NCBI GenBank assembly: GCA_035541415.1 | Contig: DATKNI010000001.1 | Span: 1 to 27,464, forward strand | Direction of reading: 5' to 3' | Source of the DNA: JAKAGE01 sp035541415 | GTDB taxonomy: Bacteria > Patescibacteriota > Minisyncoccia > UBA6257 > 2-01-FULL-56-20 | Length of the DNA: 27,464 bases | Part shown: positions 14,990 through 23,392 of the stretch, one piece after another | Numbering within the stretch: position 1 is the first letter of the stretch | How the letters are laid out: each line of letters begins with the position of its first letter | The notes under the pieces: generated by a model | Told to the model about the DNA's origin: nothing | Database searches by the model: none | What the model saw: the letters and a program-made list of their open reading frames with translations, nothing else | Program-made: the position numbers and the translations under genes

Positions 14990-16101
14990 TGGCCACCCGC
15001 GCACCGCGTCGAGTCGCCCGCACGCCGGATTATTTCCTGCTCGCCATCATTTTTCTGCTGGTTGTTTTTGGCATTGCGATGCTTGCGTCGGCCTCGTCCG
15101 ATCTCGGCAAGACGCACTTCAACGACACGTATTATTATCTCAAACACCAATTGCTCTACGGCCTGACGCTCGGCGCAATCGGGTTTATCGTTGCATATTT
15201 CGTCCCGTTTTATACCTGGAAAAAATTTGCATTCTGGTTTTTGCTTTTGGGCGTGGCGCTGCTCGTCGCCGTTTTCACGCCGCTTGGTACGACGGCGCTC
15301 GGCGCGAGCCGCTGGCTCAGGCTCGGATCGCTCAGTTTCCAGCCGTCGGAACTCATGAAGGTGCTTTTCATCATATATCTTGCGGCATGGCTTTCGAACA
15401 CCAAGTTCAAACGCTCAGACGATTTCCAATCCGGGTTCGTTCCGTTCCTCATCGTGACCGGCCTCGTCGGCGGCCTGCTCTTTCTCCAGCCGGCAACGAG
15501 TACCGTTCTTATTTTGCTCGGTTCCGGCCTCGTTGTTTATTTTGTGAGCGGCGCTCCCTACAAATATATTGTTGGCGTTTTCTTTCTGGGACTCGTCGTC
15601 GTCGGCTTGCTCATTTATATCACGCCGTACCGCCGCGCGCGCGTCCTCGGCTATCTTGATACAGAATCAAACACGCAAGGACAGAATTACCAAGTAAACC
15701 AGGCGCTCATCGCCATCGGGTCCGGCGGCCTCACCGGCGTGGGCTACGGGCAATCGGCCACCAAAGCAAACTACCTGCCGACGCCGCTCGACGACTCAAT
15801 CTTTGCCGTGACGGCGGAGGAGCTCGGCTTCATCGGCGCATCGATCTTACTCGCGCTCTTTGCGCTGCTCTCGGTGCGCATGCTGTGGCTTGCCAAACGC
15901 ATGGGCGACCAGTTCGGCCGATTGCTTCTGGTTGGGTTCGGCATGGTGGTCGCTTTGCAGGCATTTGTGAACATGGCCGCGATTTCCGGACTCATCCCGC
16001 TCACGGGCGTGCCGCTGCCATTCGTGAGTTACGGCGGTACGGCACTCGCCATTTTCGTCACGATGATGGGGATTGCCGTGAACGTCACCAAATATCGCTA
16101 A
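14989..16101 (+). CDS. ftsW: SEDS-family peptidoglycan polymerase (FtsW/RodA type)
   Basis: Polytopic glycosyltransferase that polymerises lipid II in septal or elongation peptidoglycan synthesis. The 370 residues have about ten helices and family motifs: GASRWLRLGSLSFQPSELMK, LQPATSTVLIL (the usual Asp before the first Gly region is replaced by Ala-Thr), GSGGLTGVGYGQS, DSIFAVTAEELGFIG and PLTGVPLPFVSYGGT. Position in a group with murG suggests FtsW rather than RodA, but the two cannot be separated with certainty. It overlaps the previous stop by one base (TAATG), with no SD, implying coupled translation. Confidence 0.9.
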   Translation: MATRAPRRVARTPDYFLLAIIFLLVVFGIAMLASASSDLGKTHFNDTYYYLKHQLLYGLTLGAIGFIVAYFVPFYTWKKFAFWFLLLGVALLVAVFTPLGTTALGASRWLRLGSLSFQPSELMKVLFIIYLAAWLSNTKFKRSDDFQSGFVPFLIVTGLVGGLLFLQPATSTVLILLGSGLVVYFVSGAPYKYIVGVFFLGLVVVGLLIYITPYRRARVLGYLDTESNTQGQNYQVNQALIAIGSGGLTGVGYGQSATKANYLPTPLDDSIFAVTAEELGFIGASILLALFALLSVRMLWLAKRMGDQFGRLLLVGFGMVVALQAFVNMAAISGLIPLTGVPLPFVSYGGTALAIFVTMMGIAVNVTKYR

Positions 16102-16103
16102 GG

Positions 16104-16109
16104 TACAAT
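16104..16109 (+). promoter_or_regulatory. -10 element of murG
   Basis: TACAAT ends six nucleotides before the ATG at 16116, which places the predicted +1 exactly on the A of the start codon. No -35 at the right distance. Confidence 0.6.
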
Positions 16110-16115
16110 AAAGCT

Positions 16116-17282
16116 ATGGCGGACCTGCAAAAATTCGGCGTGGTGCTCACCGGCGGCGGGAGCGGGGGACACATCTATCCCTTGTTCGGCGTCATGGAGG
16201 CGCTTGATAAAAAAGTGAAGGCGCTCGGCGGCCAGTGCGAATTCATCTACATCGGCCCAAAAGACGGCTACGCGCCGCTCTTCAAAATTCGCGATGTTGA
16301 AATCCGACAAATTGCGGCGGGAAAAGTCCGCCGATATTTCTCCGTCGAAAATATTTTAGACATCCCAAAATTTTTCATCGGCCTTGTTCAGGCGTTTTGG
16401 CAGATGTACCTCGTGATGCCCGATGTTGTTTTTTCGAAAGGCGGCACCGGAGCGTTGCCCGTCGTGCTCGCGGCGTGGTTCTATCGCATCCCAGTTGCAA
16501 TCCACGAATCCGACGCCCAGCCCGGCATCACAAACCTCGCATCGGCCCGTTTTGCAAAAAAGATTTTCGTGAGTTTTGCCCGCGCAACGCAGTTTTTCAA
16601 TTCTTCCCGAACGACCGTCACCGGCGCTCCGATCCGCCAGGAAATCCTTCTTCTGAAGCCCAGCAAAGAAGAAGCAAAGGAGATTCTTGGGTTTAAGCGC
16701 GAAGAGCCGCTCACGCTCATCCTCGGAGGGTCGCAAGGGTCGGTGCGCATCAATGAATTTATCGTTGCAAACCTCGCCGAGATCGTCGCCGTGACGCAGG
16801 TACTTCACCAAACCGGCGTCACTAATTTCGACAACGTCCGATCGCTTGCAAATGCGGCGCTTGCCGGACAGTCGCCAACATTCCTCGCTCGATACAAGCC
16901 AGTCAACTATTTTGCCGGCATGGGTCCGCGCGAAGCCGACAACATCCAAACCGCTTTTGCCGCTGCAGACATCGTCGTGATGCGTCCGGGCGGCACGATC
17001 TTCGAGATCGCCGCATTCGGCATTCCGGCGATCCTTATCCCGATTACGGAATCAGCCAACGATCACCAGCGCAAGAACGCCTATGAGTTTTCGGCTGCCG
17101 GCGGCGGAGCGGTGATCGAGGAAAATAATTTATTGCCGGGCATTTTCCTTTCTCAGCTTAAAACCATGCTCACGAACAGCGATTTACGCGCCAAAATGAG
17201 CGCGGCATCCGCAAAATTCTTTATCCCGGGCGCAGCAGAAGCCATCGCCGACGGCATCCTTGCCATGGCGGCGGGAAAGTAG
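16116..17282 (+). CDS. murG: UDP-GlcNAc:lipid I N-acetylglucosaminyltransferase MurG
   Basis: Peripheral inner-membrane GT-B transferase that adds GlcNAc to lipid I to form lipid II, the substrate of the SEDS protein encoded just upstream. The 388 residues contain LTGGGSGGHIYPLFG near the N-terminus, VFSKGGTGALPVV, HESDAQPGITN, the hinge motif LGGSQGSVRIN, and the donor site MRPGGTIFEIAAFGIPAILIP with DHQRKNA. The region 16102-16115 carries a -10 box but no SD, so a leaderless transcript in addition to read-through from ftsW is likely. It ends 11 bp from a convergent minus-strand gene with no visible terminator between. Confidence 0.95.
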   Translation: MADLQKFGVVLTGGGSGGHIYPLFGVMEALDKKVKALGGQCEFIYIGPKDGYAPLFKIRDVEIRQIAAGKVRRYFSVENILDIPKFFIGLVQAFWQMYLVMPDVVFSKGGTGALPVVLAAWFYRIPVAIHESDAQPGITNLASARFAKKIFVSFARATQFFNSSRTTVTGAPIRQEILLLKPSKEEAKEILGFKREEPLTLILGGSQGSVRINEFIVANLAEIVAVTQVLHQTGVTNFDNVRSLANAALAGQSPTFLARYKPVNYFAGMGPREADNIQTAFAAADIVVMRPGGTIFEIAAFGIPAILIPITESANDHQRKNAYEFSAAGGGAVIEENNLLPGIFLSQLKTMLTNSDLRAKMSAASAKFFIPGAAEAIADGILAMAAGK

Positions 17283-17293
17283 CCGACTACTGT

Positions 17294-17803
17294 TTATTTG
17301 TATACGCACAAGCCGAACACGATAGGCATCACCACGAGATACAGTTGCCACAGGAAGAGCGCTACGAAAACAATATATGCCGCCGTAGTGATTGCTCGTT
17401 CATAGCGGAATCCTTCGCCATGTACGCGCGTGTAGTGCGTTTTTAAAATATCCCAGAGTGACTGCAAAAAGATAAATGCAATGTAGACAAGGCCGACCGT
17501 GAAAAGACTCCTCAGGGCCTCATCGCTTTCCGGCAAACGATTGGTGACGCCGCAGTATGCCTGCGCAAGAAAAATAAGCAAAGAAAGTTCCGCCGCCACA
17601 ACAAAGAGTGCTTTGATGACTGCCATGCCGGCGATCACGGCGATGATGGCCATGAGTCCGGCGAGCAACAGCCCGAGCACGATCCAAAGACTGCCAATGA
17701 GCGTGGCATTCGTCGCCCAAAGCACGAGGACATAGAGCAGGGAAGTGCCGATTGCGATGAAGGGGAGCGACTTCTTGAGGCGAGATGAAGAATCGGATGC
17801 CAT
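17294..17803 (-). CDS. multi-pass membrane protein of unknown function
   Basis: A 169-residue protein with five predicted helices (roughly residues 15-34, 38-60, 62-83, 100-120, 140-168), separated by short loops, the largest (HYTRVHGEGFRYERA) being basic. No family is recognised and no catalytic motif stands out. The ATG at 17803 is chosen because TATAAT lies exactly six nucleotides upstream on the minus strand; an upstream in-frame start would place the promoter in the coding region. It is divergent from gltX across 58 bp and convergent with murG. Confidence 0.75.
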   Translation of the reverse strand: MASDSSSRLKKSLPFIAIGTSLLYVLVLWATNATLIGSLWIVLGLLLAGLMAIIAVIAGMAVIKALFVVAAELSLLIFLAQAYCGVTNRLPESDEALRSLFTVGLVYIAFIFLQSLWDILKTHYTRVHGEGFRYERAITTAAYIVFVALFLWQLYLVVMPIVFGLCVYK

Positions 17804-17809
17804 CTTTTC

Positions 17810-17815
17810 ATTATA
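17810..17815 (-). promoter_or_regulatory. -10 element of the minus-strand membrane protein gene
   Basis: TATAAT on the minus strand, six nucleotides before ATG. A TTGGCC 18 bp upstream is a possible weak -35. Confidence 0.65.
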
Positions 17816-17843
17816 CGGAAGTCTTAAAAAATGGGCCAAATCG

Positions 17844-17852
17844 TGCTAAACT
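17844..17852 (+). promoter_or_regulatory. extended -10 promoter of gltX
   Basis: TGC-TAAACT, hexamer 17847-17852, nine nucleotides before the ATG. It is back-to-back with the minus-strand promoter at 17810-17815, about 30 bp away. Confidence 0.5.
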
Positions 17853-17861
17853 GGGGTTATT

Positions 17862-19361
17862 ATGGCCACTTCCTCCGACCAGCCGGTTCGCGTCCGCATA
17901 GCTCCAAGCCCCACGGGACCGCTCCATTTTGGTACGGCCAGGACGGCGCTTTTCAATTGGCTTTTTGCCCGGAAAAACAACGGTGTGTTTATCGTGCGCA
18001 TTGACGATACCGACAAGGAGCGTTCGGAAAAAAAATACGAAGGCGAGATCCTCAGTGGTTTTGCTTGGCTCGGTCTTGATTGGGATGAAGGTCCGGCAAC
18101 AACCGCAGGCGAAAAAACATTGCTCGCAGGCAGCAGTCGAGGCACGTTCGGCCCGTACCGGCAAAGCGAGCGGATGGATATCTATAAAAAATATTTAAAA
18201 AAATTACTCGAGGACGGCCACGCGTATTATTGTTATTGCACCAAAGAAGATTTGGAGGCCCAGCGCCAGGCGATGCTTGCCGCGGGACTTCCGCCAAAAT
18301 ACAGCGGCCATTGCCGGAACCTCAAGGAGCCGCCCGCAGGAAAGAAACCGGAGGTGATACGTTTTAAGGTTCCCGACGTGAAAATTGAATTTAAAGACTT
18401 GATCCGCGGCAAAGTTTCTTTCGATGCGGCGCTTCTTGGCGATCAAGTGATCGCAAAAGATCTTAATACGCCGCTTTATAATTTTGCCACCGTCGTCGAC
18501 GACGAACTCATGGAAATCAGCCACGTGATCCGCGGCGAAGACCATATTTCAAACACGCCAAAACAAATTCTCATCCAAAAGGCGCTCGGCTTTACGGAGC
18601 CGGTCTACGGGCATCTTCCGCTTGTGTTAAGTCCGGATCGCAGCAAAATGTCAAAGCGGTACGGCGATACGGATTTGTCCGATTTCAGAAAGAAGGGCTA
18701 TTTGCCGAACGGCATGATGAATTTCATGGCGCTCCTTGGCTGGCATTCAAAAGAAGATAAGGAAGTGATGATGCCCGATGAACTCATCAAAGAATTCGAC
18801 ATTGCCCGCGTGCAGTCATCCGGCGCCATCTTCAACGAAGAGAAGCTAAATTACATCAATCGCGAACATCTCAAAAAACTGAGCGACGCGGAGATTGTAA
18901 CACTTCTCGAGCCTTTTATTCAGGAAGAATTTGGGAGCAAAAAGCCGAACAAAACTACGATCGAAAAAATTGTCATGGTGGAGCGCATGCGCGCAAACAC
19001 GCTGAGCGATATTATTGACGGCGGAAAATTCTTTTTCCATTTGCCCGATTACGAAGCGAAACTCCTTGTCTGGAAAGACGTTCCCTATAAGGAGGTCGCG
19101 ATCGTACTCGCGGATGTCATACGGGCGCTGGAATCCGTTTCGGAAGAAAATTTCCATAAGGAGCTGTTGACGGAGGTGATCGCCGGCGTGATTGCAACGG
19201 CAGGGAACAGGGGAACCGTCCTCTGGCCGCTTCGCGTGGCGCTCTCGGGCCAAAAAGCGTCGCCGGATCCGCTCGACATCATGGACGTGCTCGGCAAAAA
19301 AGAATCTTTGCGGCGCATCGATCTCGCGATTCAAAAATTGAAGTCGTCATCCAATTCATAA
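17862..19361 (+). CDS. gltX: glutamyl-tRNA synthetase
   Basis: Class I aminoacyl-tRNA synthetase that charges tRNA-Glu (and tRNA-Gln where an amidotransferase pathway exists). In 499 residues it has the HIGH-type motif in APSPTGPLHFGTA (residues 14-26), RIDDTD, a zinc-binding-like segment CYC...YSGHC around residues 123-150, LMEISHVIRGEDHISNTPKQ, and the KMSKS loop KMSKR (262-266). The C-terminal anticodon-binding part ends with the family-typical RVALSGQKASPDPLDIM. The stop overlaps the next gene by one base. No SD. Confidence 0.96.
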   Translation: MATSSDQPVRVRIAPSPTGPLHFGTARTALFNWLFARKNNGVFIVRIDDTDKERSEKKYEGEILSGFAWLGLDWDEGPATTAGEKTLLAGSSRGTFGPYRQSERMDIYKKYLKKLLEDGHAYYCYCTKEDLEAQRQAMLAAGLPPKYSGHCRNLKEPPAGKKPEVIRFKVPDVKIEFKDLIRGKVSFDAALLGDQVIAKDLNTPLYNFATVVDDELMEISHVIRGEDHISNTPKQILIQKALGFTEPVYGHLPLVLSPDRSKMSKRYGDTDLSDFRKKGYLPNGMMNFMALLGWHSKEDKEVMMPDELIKEFDIARVQSSGAIFNEEKLNYINREHLKKLSDAEIVTLLEPFIQEEFGSKKPNKTTIEKIVMVERMRANTLSDIIDGGKFFFHLPDYEAKLLVWKDVPYKEVAIVLADVIRALESVSEENFHKELLTEVIAGVIATAGNRGTVLWPLRVALSGQKASPDPLDIMDVLGKKESLRRIDLAIQKLKSSSNS

Positions 19362-20656
19362 TGGTTCGGAAATTTGTCATTGGTACGCTTATCGTATCTG
19401 CTTGTGCGGTAGGAGCGGCTGGCTTTACGGCGCAAACGCTTAGGGTCTTGGCTCAAACTGCCGCGACAAACGGCTCATCGACCGATATTTCAGCGCAAAT
19501 TGCCGCGAAGCAGCAGCAGTTGAACGCGATCAATCAGCAGATCCAAGACACGCAGACAAGCCTCAAAATGACGCAATCCCAAAAACAGACGCTCCAGAGC
19601 CAAGTCAATGCATTGAACGCCAACATCAAAACGCTCAACTTGAATATCCAGGCCGATACGATCACGAGCCAGCAGCTCACGCTTGAAATCCAGCAGCTCG
19701 GCGACAATCTCGACGCGATCCAAGCGTCAATCAACGACAAGCAGGTATCGATCGGCGGCGTGCTGAAGGAGCTCCAGCGCCGCGACACCACGAACGGCAA
19801 CCTGCTTCTCGTGTTTCTCAAACAGAAAAGTTTGGCCGATGGATTTTTTGAAGCGCAAAATCTTGTGGACCTCCAGGGCCAGCTTTCCGTGGACGTTGCA
19901 ACGCTCGGGACGTTGCACGGCCAATACGCCGATCAGCTGGACCAAAGCACGGCGAAGCACAATCAGGTTCTGAGCGAGCAGGCGGACCTCATGAACCAGC
20001 AATCAATCCTGCAGGATCAGCAAAGCCAAAAACAGCAGTTGCTCACGACGACGAAAGGCCAGGAGTCGCTTTATCAGCAGCAAATTGCCGATCTTCAAAA
20101 GCAACAGCAGCAGATCGCGGCCGACATCGAAGCGCTCGACGCTATCCAGCGCACAAAGATTAATAATGGCAGCATCCCCGCGCCGCAAGCCGGAATTCTT
20201 CTCATTCCCATCAAGGGCGACACGAGCGCCTCGCTTACGCAGGGATACGGATCGACGTCGTTTGCCAAAAACGGATACAAGGGCCATTGGCACAACGGCC
20301 TCGATTTCGCGGCATCGATCGGAACGCCCGTCCTTGCCGCAGATGACGGTGTGGTGTCCGGAGTAGGGAACGAAGATTTATATTGCCCTCGCGGCGCATA
20401 CGGAAAATTCGTCACGATAAATCATTTTGACGGACTCACGACGCTCTACGGGCACCTTTCACGGTATCTCGTAAGCATGGGGGATACCGTGAAGCGGGGA
20501 CAGATCATTGGCTACTCGGGGCAGACTGGCTATGCGACCGGACCACACCTACACTTCACCGTTTTCGCGCAGTCAACATTCTCGTTGCATCAAAGCCCAT
20601 TGTGCGGACCATTGCCGGTTGGCGGCGACATCAACCCGTACGGATATTTATTCTGA
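19361..20656 (+). CDS. secreted coiled-coil M23 metallopeptidase (EnvC-like layout)
   Basis: A 431-residue exported protein. An N-terminal signal segment (residues 1-31) is followed by a Gln-rich coiled coil of about 220 residues (IAAKQQQLNAINQQIQDTQ at its start), then a C-terminal M23 domain. Zinc ligands are H311 and D315 (HNGLD) and H398 in HLH (396-398), with YGHLS between, so an active peptidoglycan endopeptidase or activator is expected. Two Cys, C342 (LYCPRG) and C415 (CGP), match positions in the second M23 protein at 21304 and may form a disulfide. It overlaps gltX by one base (TAATG), an odd partner, and has no SD. Confidence 0.88.
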   Translation: MVRKFVIGTLIVSACAVGAAGFTAQTLRVLAQTAATNGSSTDISAQIAAKQQQLNAINQQIQDTQTSLKMTQSQKQTLQSQVNALNANIKTLNLNIQADTITSQQLTLEIQQLGDNLDAIQASINDKQVSIGGVLKELQRRDTTNGNLLLVFLKQKSLADGFFEAQNLVDLQGQLSVDVATLGTLHGQYADQLDQSTAKHNQVLSEQADLMNQQSILQDQQSQKQQLLTTTKGQESLYQQQIADLQKQQQQIAADIEALDAIQRTKINNGSIPAPQAGILLIPIKGDTSASLTQGYGSTSFAKNGYKGHWHNGLDFAASIGTPVLAADDGVVSGVGNEDLYCPRGAYGKFVTINHFDGLTTLYGHLSRYLVSMGDTVKRGQIIGYSGQTGYATGPHLHFTVFAQSTFSLHQSPLCGPLPVGGDINPYGYLF

Positions 20657-20698
20657 AACAGCGTAAAATATTGTGCGACACGAGATGATCCGCGGGTG

Positions 20699-20704
20699 TA
20701 TAAT
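20699..20704 (+). promoter_or_regulatory. -10 element of a GTG-started gene
   Basis: TATAAT ends six nucleotides before GTG at 20711. GCGACA (20675-20680) 18 bp upstream is a partial -35. Confidence 0.65.
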
Positions 20705-20710
20705 GGGATA

Positions 20711-21154
20711 GTGAACCACTCGCGCATCCGATTCATTGCGTTTGCACTCGTCGCGTTCATAGCGATGCCAATTGCCGCGGCACATGCGTATGCAACTGCG
20801 ACCACGAGCATGCCGCTCGCGGCGCCAACAACTGGAACATCATCGTTCGACATTGGCAGCTCCTTCGGAAACTTATTTGCGCCCTTCGAGGCGTTTTTCA
20901 ATAACCTTATGAGGTCGATGGGCGGCAGCCAGCCGATCCTGGGTCCCGGGAGTACCGGCGGGACGCCTTCGACGCCTGTCATAACCTTGAGTAATGGCAC
21001 CTCGGGAACCGCGCCTCAAATTGTGAATCAATGGTTTACCAATCTTGGCAATATGAGCCTGGTGGATTTCTTTAAATTAATATTAAACGGAGTGATGTGG
21101 GTGCTTGGACTCGCGATCGCATTTGTTCAGTGGATTGCTAATATGATCCGTTAG
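20711..21154 (+). CDS. small exported protein with C-terminal membrane helix
   Basis: A 147-residue protein of unknown family. It has a basic N-terminus and signal peptide (about residues 1-28, ending AAAHAYA), a Thr/Ser/Gly/Pro-rich linker, an amphipathic helix (FAPFEAFFNNLMRSM), a second low-complexity linker, and a C-terminal hydrophobic helix (about 122-144). GTG at 20711 is preferred to the in-frame GTG at 20696, which would precede the TATAAT. It lies between two M23 peptidase genes, so an envelope role is likely. Confidence 0.65.
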   Translation: MNHSRIRFIAFALVAFIAMPIAAAHAYATATTSMPLAAPTTGTSSFDIGSSFGNLFAPFEAFFNNLMRSMGGSQPILGPGSTGGTPSTPVITLSNGTSGTAPQIVNQWFTNLGNMSLVDFFKLILNGVMWVLGLAIAFVQWIANMIR

Positions 21155-21284
21155 GGTATAACGGGTTCCTATGGGAAGTACGTATTAATAAAAGGCTCTC
21201 AGCCGTATTATATGTCACAAAATGTGCGTTGTGCGACAGATAGGGTTTTCCAGCTAGCCCTATTCCCTTTAGGTTTGCTTCCGG

Positions 21285-21295
21285 TACAATATGCT
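21285..21295 (+). promoter_or_regulatory. overlapping -10 elements of the second M23 gene
   Basis: TACAAT (21285-21290) and TATGCT (21290-21295) overlap by one base; the latter ends eight nucleotides before the ATG. The preceding 130 bp hold a TAGGG/CCCTA hairpin (21241-21262) and no gene I can support. Confidence 0.5.
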
Positions 21296-21303
21296 GGTTC
21301 TCT

Positions 21304-21984
21304 ATGGCTAAACTGCTCACGTATATCCTTTTCTTTTTTCTTGGCATCGTATTCATAAACTATGCCTGGACTCAAATAGTATCCGGCGCGGCCGGATCCG
21401 CCATAAGTCCAATTCCGTTGCGAACGGCTGCGTCCGTCGCGCCCGCACCGGCTGTTTTTGCCGCCGCGCATGCCGGCGGCGCATCCGTAAAAGGCCTTCC
21501 GGCACTCGACTTTGATTTGTTTGGCAAGGGTGGCTCCGGGTGGAGTTATGTAACACAAGGATATGGCCGCACCCCCTACTCCGGATGGTATATCGGCGGT
21601 TGGCATAATGGCATCGACATCGCGGCCCTATACGGAACGCCCATTGATTCGGCAAGCAACGGCACCGTGATCGCCGTCGGCAATCAAGATAACTATTGTC
21701 CCAAGCGCGGCTTTGGAAAATTCATCGCGATTCGCGATGACGCGAACAACATGGTTGATTGGTATGCGCACCTCGGCGCAATCACCGTGTCAGCCGGACA
21801 GCACGTTTCCCGCGGCGACCGGATTGCGTCCGTTGGCGACACTGGCCTTGAGACCGGAACGCACCTCCATTTTTCCGTGTTCATTGGAAGCAGTTTTTTG
21901 ATTGCCGACAAAAACGGCTGCGGGCCCGACGCGATCGGCCACGACGTGGATCCCGTACCCTACCTCGAACGGCTTGCCGAATAG
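21304..21984 (+). CDS. membrane-anchored M23 metallopeptidase
   Basis: A 226-residue exported peptidase lacking a coiled coil. An N-terminal helix (about residues 4-27) works as signal anchor, followed by a short Ala-rich linker and the M23 domain. Zinc ligands are H101 and D105 (HNGID) and H189 in HLH (187-189), with WYAHLG between, so it should be catalytically competent. C132 (NYCPKRG) and C206 (NGCGPD) align with C342 and C415 of the protein encoded at 19361, and both share a GxDxxPxxYL-type ending. It probably cleaves peptidoglycan cross-links at the cell surface. No SD. Confidence 0.88.
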   Translation: MAKLLTYILFFFLGIVFINYAWTQIVSGAAGSAISPIPLRTAASVAPAPAVFAAAHAGGASVKGLPALDFDLFGKGGSGWSYVTQGYGRTPYSGWYIGGWHNGIDIAALYGTPIDSASNGTVIAVGNQDNYCPKRGFGKFIAIRDDANNMVDWYAHLGAITVSAGQHVSRGDRIASVGDTGLETGTHLHFSVFIGSSFLIADKNGCGPDAIGHDVDPVPYLERLAE

Positions 21985-21992
21985 CGGCACGG

Positions 21993-21998
21993 TATAAT
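21993..21998 (+). promoter_or_regulatory. -10 element of murC
   Basis: TATAAT ends six nucleotides before ATG at 22005, placing the predicted +1 on the A of ATG. This is the cleanest leaderless-type arrangement in the window. Confidence 0.7.
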
Positions 21999-22004
21999 GA
22001 CAGT

Positions 22005-23384
22005 ATGAAGAAAATTTTCCGCCGCACCGCACATTCGGTTTATTTTGTCGGCATCGGCGGCATTGGCATGAGTGCTCTTGCTCGATATTTTTTGCGCCTT
22101 GGATCGAACCGCAGAACCAATCCAAAATGGTCCATTGCTGGCATGGATGCCGTGGAGAGCGACATTACGCGTGAATTGCGCAAGGAGGGCGCCCATATCG
22201 ATATTGGACATAAAGCCTCAAATATAGGCCGGGACGTAGGCCTCGTGGTCTATAATCGGGCCATAACAAAGGATAAGCCGGAGCTTGCGGCCGCTCGCAA
22301 GGCAAAGATTCCCATTGTCCCCTACGCCCGGGTCCTGGGCGAAATAACCCGCGGCCATACGACGATCGCCATCACCGGATCGCACGGCAAAACAACCACC
22401 ACGGCGCTCGCGGGGATGCTTCTCGTAAAAAATAATTTTGACCCCACGGTTTTTGTGGGAACCAAACTTACGGAATTCGGCGGCAAAAACATTCGTATCG
22501 GCAAAAGCCCCTATCTCGTTCTTGAGGCCGATGACTTCGGCGCAGCATTTTTGGAATATGCGCCCCAGGTTTCGATTGTCACGAATATCGACCGGGAACA
22601 CATGGATTTTTACAAAACATTCGGCAACGTCCAGAAAGCGTTCCTCGCCTTCTTATCGAATACGCGCGATGGCGGCGTTCTCATTGTGAACCGCGACGAC
22701 AAACCGCTATACGGTTTGCGCGGGAAGATCGCGGCGCTCGCAAAAAAGAAACATCTCGCCGTGCGGTGGTACTCATTGAACCATGCCGCCGCAAAAAAGA
22801 TTAAAAAAGTATTAAAGATTTCTGGCCGCCACAACCTTTCGAATGCACTCGCCATATACGAGCTCGGATTATTATTAAAAATTCCTAAACCGAATATCTT
22901 GCGCTCGCTCGGATCCTATCAGGGCGCCTGGCGGCGCATGGAACGGCGCGGGACGTTGAGGGGCATGCGAGGGGTGCCGGTTTTTGATGACTACGCCCAC
23001 CATCCAACCGAGATTAAGGCCACACTCCAAGCTTTCCATGAGCGTTTTCCTCGCTCGCCTATCATATGCGTGTTCCAACCTCATCAAGCAAAACGTCTTC
23101 AGGCGCTTTTTAAAGAATTCACGGCCGCCTTCGACGACGCGGATGCCCTGGTGCTTTTGCCGATCTATGCCGTAAAAGGACGCGACGAGCGCGCGAAATA
23201 TGATTCCCAAAAGCTTGCCACGGCGGTTGCGCGCCGCTTGCCGCACAAGAATGTTGTTTATCTCCCCCAACCTTCGGGCCTCAAATCCAAACTTGCCTCT
23301 ATTGCCGCATCATTCAAGCAAAAGCCGGTCATCGTCATGATGGGCGCTGGCGACATCGCCGCTCTCACCGAAAATTTGATATAA
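22005..23384 (+). CDS. murC: UDP-N-acetylmuramate--L-alanine ligase MurC
   Basis: Cytoplasmic ATP-dependent ligase that adds the first residue of the peptidoglycan stem peptide. The 459 residues show the Rossmann N-terminus VYFVGIGGIGMSALA, the ATP-binding P-loop GSHGKTTTT (125-133), EADDFGAAFLEY, TNIDREHMDFY, SGRHNLSNALA and the C-terminal FDDYAHHPTEIKATL with RLQALFKEF. The usual EADEYDRSF is EADDFGAAF here. Its stop codon TAA lies inside the TATAAT of the next gene. Upstream it is separated from the M23 gene by 20 bp carrying its own -10 and no SD. Confidence 0.95.
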   Translation: MKKIFRRTAHSVYFVGIGGIGMSALARYFLRLGSNRRTNPKWSIAGMDAVESDITRELRKEGAHIDIGHKASNIGRDVGLVVYNRAITKDKPELAAARKAKIPIVPYARVLGEITRGHTTIAITGSHGKTTTTALAGMLLVKNNFDPTVFVGTKLTEFGGKNIRIGKSPYLVLEADDFGAAFLEYAPQVSIVTNIDREHMDFYKTFGNVQKAFLAFLSNTRDGGVLIVNRDDKPLYGLRGKIAALAKKKHLAVRWYSLNHAAAKKIKKVLKISGRHNLSNALAIYELGLLLKIPKPNILRSLGSYQGAWRRMERRGTLRGMRGVPVFDDYAHHPTEIKATLQAFHERFPRSPIICVFQPHQAKRLQALFKEFTAAFDDADALVLLPIYAVKGRDERAKYDSQKLATAVARRLPHKNVVYLPQPSGLKSKLASIAASFKQKPVIVMMGAGDIAALTENLI

Positions 23385-23385
23385 T
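23377..23385 (+). promoter_or_regulatory. extended -10 overlapping the murC stop
   Basis: TGA-TATAAT; the hexamer is 23380-23385, the murC stop TAA is 23382-23384, and the next ATG is seven nucleotides on. Confidence 0.75.
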
Positions 23386-23392
23386 TCCGATA

